Assembly: GCA_030562195.1 (NCBI GenBank)
Contig: JAUJPP010000003.1
Coordinates: forward strand, 25,699,398-25,763,397
Reading direction: 5' to 3'
DNA: 64,000 bases
From: Nipponacmea schrenckii
Lineage: Eukaryota > Mollusca > Gastropoda > Lottiidae
Below the pieces are notes generated by a model. The model was not told where the DNA came from. It saw nothing but the letters and a program-made list of their open reading frames with translations, and searched no databases. Shown here piece by piece: positions 36,601-48,600 of this stretch (within the stretch, counting starts at the first letter, position 1; each line of letters opens with the position of its first letter). A program made the translations under genes and the position numbers.

Positions 36601-39600
36601 GACCTGTAATAATTTCGGGACTATCTATTAATGAAGCCAAGGATGTGGACGCTATCAGAATTTCGTTAATGGTTAATGGTGCTTTCTGTGCTGTTCTATT
36701 CACTGTATCAGTCAAGAGTAATATTACACCTTCCATTGTCTAAAAATAAACAGGTGGTTTTCGGTAGTTTTTCAGTCAGATTAAGTGGAATTCTTTCGAT
36801 TGGCAATTAAAAACTCAACTATATACTAGTAGTCTATTTAACATTAACTTACCATGGATGCAACACTATTGTGCAGTTGCAATTTCAAATACGCCCCCTA
36901 ACAGCTTTTTCAGTGCCTATTCTATGAGGTGTTAAAGTTGGGCAACAGAAGTGGCAATGGGGCTCTATGTATAATTTGAAAGTGATATCGAGAACCAATT
37001 TTCTTTTCGTTCATTTTCATACGCCCACATGAAATGGGCGGCGTACATAGTCGTCACCCCATCCGTCCGTCGGTCCGTCCGTCGGTACGTCGGTCCGTCT
37101 GTCCACAATTGTTCGTAAACACTCTACATGGTGCAATTCTTGACGGATTTAGATGAAACTTGATATGAGTGTTTATGATCACGCAAGGATGAACCCTATT
37201 GAAAAACAGCAAAATCGGAAAAAAATTAGTATGAGTTCTTGCCCTTGTTGTTGACTGGCTCGTAAACACTCTACAATGTGTAATTCGTGACTGATTTTGA
37301 TGTTGATCTTGTTCTTGAAAACGCGTTCAATTTTAGCTTGTAAACACTCTTGAGAGAACAATTCTTAATGGATTTTGATAAAACTTGGCTTGAGTATTTG
37401 TTTTTGCCCAAAGATGAACCCTATTGAAAATTAAATAAATCGAAATATATTTAGTGTCAGTTATTGCACTTGTGTTTGAAAACGCGTTTAACTTTTTGGC
37501 TTATAAACACTCTAGAAGGCACAATGTTGACAAAACTCAATGAAACTGTTTGATATTGCTAGGGATGAGCCCTATTGAAAATTAAAAATATCAAATTATA
37601 TCTAATTGAATTATTGCCCTTGATCTTTTAAACGCGTTCCATTTTGGTCTCGTAAACACTAGAATCTAGAAAAAAGTAAGTGACCGAAGGTTGAAAATTT
37701 CATTCTGCAAATTTTTACTGTACTGAAAAGTCTTTATTCAAAATCAATGCTGCCAGTGGGCGTATATTACCTTGCCTGGCAAGCTATCTTTGTTGAAAAT
37801 TAAAAGGCAAATTTTCGTAAAACTTTTAAATTTCAAACGACTATACAACACCAGTTATATAGATATATTCATTTCAATTCTTACATTTTGAAGTCTTTCC
37901 TTTGCCGTATCTATAGTTCTCAGCGAATCTACGATGATTTGTCTCGCATCTATAGAGTCGTTGGTTTGAATCAAACTAAAATCTTCTATTGGGGACGGTT
38001 TTAAAGGCTGAAAATAAAATGAAATGTGATACTTTTGAAATACATATATAAGCAAAGAGATTTGACATATTTAGTCGAGAAAGAGGTTCTAAATGTCTAG
38101 GAATTATCAGTTACTCTTTGGGTCGTTTATCAGGATAAAGTTTGGCTGTATAATTGAATAAATGCGCGGTATGATTAGTTTTGTAACCAACATTTGTCCT
38201 GATAAACGACCATGACCACCATAGGGAGGTTTATTGCTTATATTTACTTCTTCATGACATGTGAATCTTAATCAAAATAGGATTTTAACGCGATTTTTGT
38301 ATTTAGAGATAAAATTGATAAAACTACTACGCTCAGTGTTTTGGTGATGAATCAATTACGTTTAGGGTGATATAAACGCATTACCGATCATTCCAATGGC
38401 CAGATAATAGTTAATTTGAGTGCAATACGTGTTTCATATGCGTACTATTGTCCTTCTCTTTTTTATTTCCAAGTAGAATTATTTCTGATAATTATTATAC
38501 CCACAATTGTATTCAAAACAGCTCCATATGTTGAGGCAGTCATCACAGCAATTATAAAACTATCGTAGTTCAATGTAACATTAATATCTTGTTCAATCCT
38601 TTGGTAGAATCCCTCTAGAATTTCATCTGTTGTAATATCAGTTCTATTTGTTTCGTTGCTTGCCTTTGATAAGTAATAATCTAAAGGTGATTGTACCTAC
38701 AACAATAATAATTTGTAATCTGGTTAGGAATTTTCGACCAGGACTCTTTGTCCAGACAATTTTAATTGGTTATATAAACCACAGACAGAGATCAAAACCC
38801 TAGGAACAATACGACAATCAATATTCCAGTTTCAGAATCAGCGCTACAGTGTTGTTTTCTTCTATAGACATGGAACGTGGTTATCATCAGATACAGGAGA
38901 ACCGGACACCGTTTATACAGTTTGCCACATGATCAATTGCGTTTACACATCAATAATGCTAGTGAGACTACCGTGTGTTTTCCGGACTGTGAGAGAGCAT
39001 TAAATTCTGCTACATGGAAAAACTTCCTTTTATACGCCCACATGAAATGGGGGGCGTATGTTGTAACCCCATCCTTCCGTCCGTCCGTCGGTCCGTCTGT
39101 CTGTCTGTCTGCCCGTCCACAATTGCTCGTAAAAATTCAACATTCTACATGGTGCAATTCTTGACGGATTTACATGAAACTTGATATGAGTGTTTATGAT
39201 TACGCAAGGATGAACCATATTGAAAAACAGCGAAATCGGAAAAAAATTAGTATGAGTTCTTGCAATTGTTCTTGAATGGCTCGTAAACACTCTACAACGT
39301 GCAATTCTTTACTGATCTTGATGTTATAACTCAAGGATTAACCCTATTGAAAATCAGCGAAATCGAAAAACATTTAGTATGAGATTTTGCCCTTGTTCTT
39401 GTAAACCTGTCTAATTTTAGCTTGTAAACACTCTTGAGAGAACAATTCTTAATGGATTTTGATGAAACTTGACTTGAGTATTTGCTATCACCCAAGGATG
39501 AAGCCTATTGAAAACCAGTTAAATCGAAAAAAAAAAATCAATATCAGTTATTGCCCTTAAGATGTTTAATACGAATTATTGCCCTTTTCTATATAATGTG

Positions 39601-42600
39601 TTGGATTTTTGCCTTGTAAACACTTTACAAGTCACAATTGTTGAGCGATTTTGACGTAACTTGGCATGAGTATTTGTAATCACCTAATGATAAAACTTAT
39701 TGAAAAATATTTAGTATTTAGGTATTGCCCCTTTTTTGAAAACGGATCAAAATCTTTAGCTTGTAAACCTTCTAGAAAGCACAATGATTTACAGTTTTTG
39801 ACAAAATTTGCTGAAATTGTTAATAATCACTCAAGGATGAACCCTATTGAAAACAAGAAATATCACATAATATTTGATTGCCCTTGTTATTTCAAATGAT
39901 TTCAATTTTTTGGCTCATAAAAACTCTGCAAGTCACATTTCCTGACTGATTTGAACGAAACTTGGCATGAGTATGTGGAATCACCTAAGGATGAACCCTA
40001 TTGAAAATCAGAGAATTTCTAAAAATATTTAATATCAATTATTGCTCTGTTTTTGAAAAAAACCATCAAATTTTAGCTCGTAAACACTTTAGAAGGCACA
40101 ATTCTTTACAGATTTTGACAGAACTTGCTGAAATTTCAATTACCATTCAAGGATGAACACTATTGAAAAGAAATATCACAAAATATTTGATATGAATTAT
40201 TGCCCTTGTCCTTTACAACGCGTACGGATTTTTGATGAATTTTGTTGAAATTGTTTGTTATCACCCAAGAGTGAATCCTTTTAACAATCAAAAATACTGA
40301 AAATCTATAATGAGTTATTGCCTTGCTATTAGGTATAATTCTTGACTGATTTTAAGGAAACTTAGTAATATTGTACAATTACCACCCTAGAAAAGAAGTA
40401 TATGTATATTTTGTTTTTAATTCAAAATCAATGCTGCCAGTGGGCGTATATTACCTTGCCTGGCAAGCTATCTTTTCACAATGTGCCACGGCTTAGGTCG
40501 GTAAGTTTCAGTTTGCTGTCAAATACAATAAAAACTACTATAAAAACAATAAATATACTCACATTTACTATAAATTTTTGATTCGCTTCGCTTCTAACAA
40601 AATCCATAATTTTAACTACCACGTCACAGTTATAACTATCTCGCTCATCACAGGGTTGTAGGAAGAAGGGTGGGGTACTTCTTTCACCTTAAAATAATCA
40701 TTATCAATCAAGTAAAATTTAGTACGTATTTCCTTTTATGTTCGTATAGCACCTAGGAATACGCATAACACCTAAATTTAGTTTTGAACCTACAACACAA
40801 AATCCATAAACTGATTTCTAAGGGAGTGGCGGACCCTAATATTCGGGTATATTTGCATAGTCACGAAAGGACGATTGGATCATCAAAAGCTGAACGTAGC
40901 GCCTTCTTAATATAGAGTTGTGGGAGGGGGTATATTCAGGGAATTAAAAAAGGACTTTTGGTGCTGGGAAATGCATTTTTTGTATCGTCAAAAAATAATT
41001 TATAATATGACTAAATAAACTTCAAACTGAAAAAAAAATGCCAAATTTAATCTTTATTTTAGAATATTCCCCCCTTGCCTGCTTTTGATGCCACCCCATC
41101 CCACCTATTCATTCCACAATTCAAAGGTCTCCATCCCTAGCAGACTTTCTGGGAAGTCACTTTATTCATTAATAAAATTGAAAACCAAGTGATAATAGTA
41201 TACTAACTTCCTTCGTAAACAACAATCGACCCCAGTCTGGTTAGCTGTTCCACTCTATAAACTACAGGTTCCCCATCGTCAATTATAACATCTCTATTCT
41301 TTCTTATAGATTCATCCTTCCATCCACTACATATTACTTGAAACTTAGTAACAGTTGCATATCCTTTATAATAGAATAATAAAAAGATATGAACATATCT
41401 TATGTCTCAGATATATAAAATAAATTAGATTAGATATATGAAATTTAAATAGGTTAAAATTAAGATTTAATTACAAAATTGTAATTATCTTGAAAGGCTT
41501 TGTTATAAATCCATTGAGGTGTTGTATTAAAAATGTTAATTAGGAACGGTTGAATTAATCCATTTTGGAGCATTCTATTTTACCTATTAGAGTGTTGAAT
41601 TTTCCTATTAAAGAGTGTTGTATTTTCCTATTAAAGAGTGTTGTATTTCCTATTAAGGAGTGTTGTATTTTCCTATTAAAGAGTGTTATATTTTCCACCT
41701 AAAGAGTGTTCTATTTACCTATTAAAGTGTGATGTATTTTCGTATTAAAGAGTGTTGTATTTTCTTATTAAAGAGTGTTGAATTTTCCTATTAAGGAGTG
41801 TTGTATTTTCCTATTAAAGAGTGTTGTATTTTCCACCTAAAGAGTGTTCTATTTACCTATTAAAGTGTGATGTATTTTCGTATTAAAGTGTGTTATATTT
41901 TCTTATTAAGGAGTGTTGTATTTTCTTATTAAAGAGTGTTGTATTTTCCTATAAAAGTGTGTTATATTTTCCTATTAAGGAATGTTGTATCTCCTATTAA
42001 AGAGTGTTGTATTTTCCTATTAAAGGTGTTGTATTTTCCTATTAAAGAGTGTTGTATTTCCTATTAAGGAGTGTTGTATTTTCCTATTAAAGAGTGTTAT
42101 ATTTTCCACCTAAAGAGTGTTCTATTTAACCAATTAAAGTGTGATGTATTTTCGTATTAAAGAGTGTTGTATTTCCTTTTAAAAGGGAGTGTTGAATTTT
42201 CCTATTAAAGGGAAAGTGTTGTATTTCCTATTAAAGAGTGTTATATTTTACCTAAAGAGTGTTGTATTTTCCTTTTAAAAGTGCGATGTTTTTTCCCGTA
42301 TTAAAGTGTGTTTTTTTCCCTTTTTAAAAGGAGTGTTGTATTTTCTATTAAAGAGTGTTGTATTTTCCTATAAAAGTTTGTTATATTTTCCTTTTAAAGG
42401 GAAAGTGTTTGTATTTTCCTATTAAAGAGTGTTGTATTTTCCTATTAAAAAAGTGTTGTATTTTCCTATTAAAGGGTGATTTTTCCCTTTTAAAAGGAGT
42501 GTTGTATTTTCCTATTAAAGAATGTTGTATCTCCTATTAAAGGGTGTTGTATTTTAACCCTTAAAGTGTGTTATATTTTCCTATTAAAGAATGTTGTATC

Positions 42601-45600
42601 TCCTATTAAAGAGTGTTGTATTTTCCTATTAAAGAATGTTGTATCTCCTATTAAAGAGTGCTGTATTTGAACTCTTATTTTGTGTTATATTTTCCTATTA
42701 AGGAGTGTTGTATTTCCTATTAAAGAATGTTGTATCTCCTATTAAAGGGTGATGTATTTCCCTATTAAGGAGTGTTGTATTTTCCTATTAAAGAATGTTG
42801 TATCTCCTATTAAAGGGTGTTGTATTTTAACCCTTAAAGTGTGTTATATTTTCCTATTAAAGAGTGTTGTATTTCCTATAAAGGAATGTTATATTTTCCT
42901 ATTAAAGAATGTTGTATTTTCCTATTAAAGAGTGCTGTATTTGAACTCTTGTTTTGTGTTATATTTTCCTATTAAGGAGTGTTGTATTTCCTATTAAGGA
43001 ATGTTGTATCTCCTATTAAAGAATGTTGTATCTCCTATTAAAGAGTGTTGTATTTTAACCCTTAAAGTGTGTTATATTTTCCTATTAAAGAGTGTTGTAT
43101 TTCCTATAAAGGAATGTTATATTTTCCTATTAAAGAATGTTGTATCTCCTTTTAAAGAGTTTTGTAGTTCATATGAAAGAGTGTTATATTTTCATATGAA
43201 GAGTGTTGTATTTGCCGATTAAAGAATGGTGTATTTTCCTATCAAAGAGTGTTGTATCTCCTATTAAAGGGTGTTGTATTTTAACTCTTAAAGTGTGTCA
43301 TATTTTCCTATTAAGGAGTGTTGTATTTCTTATTAAAGAGTGGAGTATTTTCCTATTAAGGAGTGTTGTATTTTCCTATTAAGAAGTGTTGTATTTTCCT
43401 ATTAAAGAGTGGTGTAATTTTTTATTAAAGAGTGCTGTATTTTAACTCTTAAAGTGTGTTATATTTTCCTATTAAGGAGTGTTGTATTTTCTTATTAAGG
43501 AGTGTTGTATTTTCCTATTAAAGGTGTATTGTATTTTCCTATTAAAGAGTGTTGTATTTTCCTATTAAGGAGTGTTGTATTTTCCTATTAAGGAGTGTTG
43601 TATTTTCCTATTAAAGAGTGTTGTATTTTCCTATTAAAGAGTGTTGTATTTTAAAAACTAAAGAGTGTTGTATTTTCTATTAAGGAGTGTTGTATTTCCT
43701 ATTAAGGAGTGTTGTATTTCCTATTAAAGAGTGTTGTATTTTCCTATTAAAGGGTGTTGTATTTCCTATTAAAGAGTGTTGTATTTTAACTCTTAAAGAG
43801 TGTTTTATTTTCCTAATAAAGTCTGTTGTAAAGAGTGTTGTATTTACCTGTTAAGGTGTTGAATTCACAGACCCCATCATACGGCTTATAATTAACATCA
43901 AAGCGTTTAGTTGTTTTCGTTCTGTCTTTCCCTGATATGGAAACCTCTAATTCTACGACATAACTCGCACCCTCTTCGAACAGAAAAGGTTTAGCATGGA
44001 ATTCTCTGTCGCTTCGAACTAAAAACCAATTTAATGAGACATTTATAATTTAATTTAATGATGCATCTTCTCATACTGATACAAGTGATTAACAACCATT
44101 TTTATTTAATCAAAAACTTGAATTTTCACCAAGGTGAGAATTAATTTTCACCCGGGTGATAATGCTAGAATTTTGAATAAAAAAACTTAAATTTCTACGT
44201 GGGTGAAAACACAATTTTTTAATTATATTCAAGTTTTTTTAACCAAAAAATAAAATATAATTGATGGCATATACGGACATCTTACTGATATAAGTGACTT
44301 ACAACCATTTACGATTTTCAAATACTGAAACAGTTTTTGAGTCTCAAGGCCACTATTAAAGATCCATTACCAAACAGTGGCGACTCATAGATGGGGTTTC
44401 TTATGAACAAAAGTGATGGTAATCTTTGTTAATCAACGTTCTAAGGCAGTGAGAATAATCAAATGGTGGGTTTATTTTAAAGGTTTATCACCTCTCGGGA
44501 TGACCAAATAATTTTAATGTTTAAATTTTGCCAAAATGAGTCTGTAGTCATCAGTGGAATTTACCTGGTGTCAAAACTATACAACAGAATCCCTCGATAA
44601 TCCAATCAATCTATAAACTAAGTAATAATCCATTAAAGAAACTAACGCTTGGGGGCGTTTTTCAATAATTACTTAGTTTAACCGATATACTGTCTTATAT
44701 AGAAATTCTATTATTTATTCATGGCACCTTGTACTACCAACTAATTAACATATACTCTAATTGACCAAGTTTGAATTTTTAAATTTCATGTCCAATTAAC
44801 AGGTAGAATTCCAATAAGTTTACATGGGAAATAAAAAGAAAGAACTTATAATCACCTGTACTAATATACGATGATATATCGACCCAGTTCAATAAATCAT
44901 TTTGACCAGTGATCGAATTATGTTTATAAACTGACCAGTTGTAAGTAACACCATTCAGTTGTTCAGGAGAGCATGAAGGGCAGTTGATGCTTGAGTAGAA
45001 GTAAGTTATGTCATCAGCCAGAACTTTCGGTAGGCAGTTTAATTTACAGCTGAATAAAGAATGGAGTAAAACGAATAAAACAGGGTAAAACAGATATGAC
45101 CTCTTGTATACGGGAGTGATTTCCAAAAACATGACGAAAAATTAATGTATCTGCAATTACTTTCAGTTATATGCTCATAGTCTTAAAGGGGCAGAGGCGC
45201 AACTACCACAGGGACAGGTTGAACGAAGTCCTCGGGCCCCCACCACCAGAATTAGCATATACTACAGACTGAAAATTTTTAATCGTCGACTAACAGACAT
45301 TAAATTTCAGGAGCTTAATATTCAATAGTTTAGAAGGCAGTGCTTTGGATTGTCCCATACGAGGAGTCATTCTCAAGGTATGATTAACTTTCTGATTACC
45401 CGACCAGAACTTCCGACTGTCTAGATACCTCAGATACCGCTTTGGACCAATTGTGGTACCACATTAGCGAAATATCACCCTTGTATTTTAAAAGGCCTTA
45501 TTAACTAATGTTATGAGCTGGAATTCATGGCTTGTGGAAATGTATGAAGTAAATTTGACATTAACCTAAATAAAAACTTACCTTATTCCTAATAAGGGAG

Positions 45601-48600
45601 CATCCGTGTTACTGAAGTATAAAACTTGGATATCAGTCACCTGTCTTACATCCTTAGTTACTTCTAGCTCTACAAGGTACCACGAATTTGGTTGAACACC
45701 AGAGGTGTCAATACCGGTTATAATACTCTGTGGTGGTAGAGTGAAGACACAAGGTGGGGCTGAACGATATGATGTATCAGTGCTGTACGGTGCCGTATAT
45801 AAATCTACCGTAACACTATCCGCTATACGATAACAGTTCCACGAGAACCGCAAATCCAGATCTTCTACACCACGACCAACTTTTAGATCAAATGAACTCA
45901 ATTTAGCATCAAAATTCAATAGTGTCCCTATGCTCACGTCTCTCTTGGAACCGAGTTCTATTTTTCCAACCAGAGGCGGATCTATCAGTTGAAAAAACAT
46001 TGAATCGGTGATATAATCGTCCGGGTATTCGGGAAAAAAGACCGTTAGTTCGAGACGATATATGCCCGCCTCAGAGATGAAATTCAGTATTGAAAAACTA
46101 ATGGAATTTGGCTGCTCAATTACTATATCTTGTAAGACCGACGTTGATTGGTTAAATCTTTGTAATTTCCATGTATATTGGATGTTATCTGTCCTGTTTT
46201 TACAGACATCAGTGATGGTAGTTCTACCAGTAATGATCTGTGGACTGGATGAATATATCTTCAATGCTGTAGACGCACTGGCGTAGACTCGATCAAACAT
46301 TCTGGATGAATCAAAACAGACACTGAAGACTAAGTATTCGGCTTGTAGGGTCTGTTCTGATAGAAAGTTGGAGCAGGTCACCAGGAGGATCTTCTCACCA
46401 AGATCACTGTACTCTATGACTGTCTGTATTGTATCAGTACCATTGTCCAGTAGATCTCCGATAACAGATATCCCAGCGTCAGTATAGTTAAAATAACATG
46501 TTATATTCCTCACTGGGAGTGTGGTATTACCCATACTGATAATAGGAGTAATGGTATCAGCGAATGTGTATCTCTCTTCAGTAGATATTTCCAATCCCTG
46601 GATCTTATTTTCAATGTAAATCGTATCGTCCAGCTCCAGTATCTCCATGCCTCTAACAGAGTTGAATGTAATCACTGGTTTAAACACCCCAGATTTGATG
46701 AATACGTGGGATTCTGTTGTCGACGCCCCAGTACTGATAACTGGGCTAGATTGGGGAGGAACACTGATAGCTGTATATGTACGGCTAGTAACAGGTGCTC
46801 CATCACCCCAGTCTATACTTATACCATGATCATCGGATAAAAGATGGCGTACAACCTTGAAATCTATACTCGTCGTGTCCGTTTGACCAATTCTACTGGA
46901 TATCAATATAAACTCCACAGATCCGGATCGTATATATATACTCTCAGTACGTTGTCCACTATAATATTCGAAGTATATTGTTAGTAAGTTATTGCCCCTG
47001 GCACTGTAAATATGTGAATCGTTTAGTTTGGTCATCTCGGTGTATGACATGGTGTCGGTGGAGTCCCAGGTTATTCCGTACGTCAGGTTTACTGGCGGGA
47101 CGGTAAAGTTGAATATATTGTATTTGATATCAAAAGTTATAGGATCAGAATTATTCATGAGAAGAAATTCATAGTGAGTTATCTCGATCAAATTCACGTT
47201 CATAAGTATGGTTTCCACTTCAGTAAAAATAAACTCGGAGCTTACCCTATTTTCACATGAGAAAGATACATTCATCAGGCCTTCGGTGGTGAAAACATAT
47301 GGTACAGCAATAGCCAGTCCGCTAGCATCATAAGTTAGTTGACAATCCTCTACCACGGATACAGTTATTCCATCATCAAAATCATACGTACAGGTCACAT
47401 TCGTAGGCATTGGTGCATCAGCTCCACTGTCCGAATACACTGAGAACACTGCAAGTCCCGGTGGTACCAATAATAAATCAGTGATATCTACTTGTAAATT
47501 AGACGGTGGTATTGGATACTCAAATATCAGAGCCGTTACCATGGATGTATTATAAGCATAATTACTGGCACTGAAGCTGACTATATAAGTACCCGGAGCG
47601 TTATAATTTAAGACCGGGACAGTAATATCCTCGAAACGTGTTCGCAGATGTTCTGTTCCATTCTTCTGTAAAATTGTTCCCTCTCCAAAATCGATAACAT
47701 AATCGAAATTGAAAATCGGCGGATTTGTGTAGTTGAATGACGGAGAGTCTCCCATTACAAATGCTTCAGCCGAAGGTACAATGACAAATGATGTTATGTC
47801 ATCCCAAACTTGAAAATCCTGTCTGTACAGTTCTTTTTTATCCAATGGTGATATCATGGTTACAACGATAGTGTGAGTCCCTACTTCACCCATAGTGCAA
47901 TTTACTGTTTGGGTTCCGTCCTGTGTTAAAGTAAACGATTCATTTGTCACATTAGCACCGCATTCAATAATTAATACCGTTTCCCCAAACGGGAAGAGAG
48001 TCTCGGATGCTGTGATATCAAACAGCAACACTGAATCGGGACTTACCAATTTGGGAGTTGATCTATCATCCAACGAAACGTTGTTTATAGGATATACGGT
48101 TTCAAAACTTAAAAAAGAGGTCTCGTTATTTACCATAATCGATGCTTCAACTGATAGATTAAAAACGCCTATTGTAGCATAAGTGTGAATTAATTTATAG
48201 GCTTTTATAGGACCACCGCATGTCTCTGAAACTGAAATTGAATCCCCATAATCCACTCCAAACAGGACGTCTTTTTCCGACGCGATCTCCACATTGACGG
48301 TCACAACCTGGTTCAGAAAGATGTATAATTCTTCCGTTTCTATTTTCCCTGGACCAACCAATATCTTTTCTACTGTCGTACCCTTTTGTTCGAAACTGAC
48401 AACAATACTAGACATCACTGGAGCTTGAGAGTCGTCTAGAGTCAACGCTACAATCTGACTACTGTCTAAAATACTACCCATTTCGATTTCAGATCCATTT
48501 GATAGTACTATGGATAAATTTGAATGCATACCAGTGTATTCCGTATCCACCATAGAAATACAAGATACACAACCTTCAGAATCAAATGTTAGAGATCCAT

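Noticed and set aside
37054..37361. Minus-strand open frames with TDRRTDGRTDG-type ends (also 39030-39290)
   Set aside because: Translation of the ACGG-type microsatellite and core repeat of the pearl-like elements.
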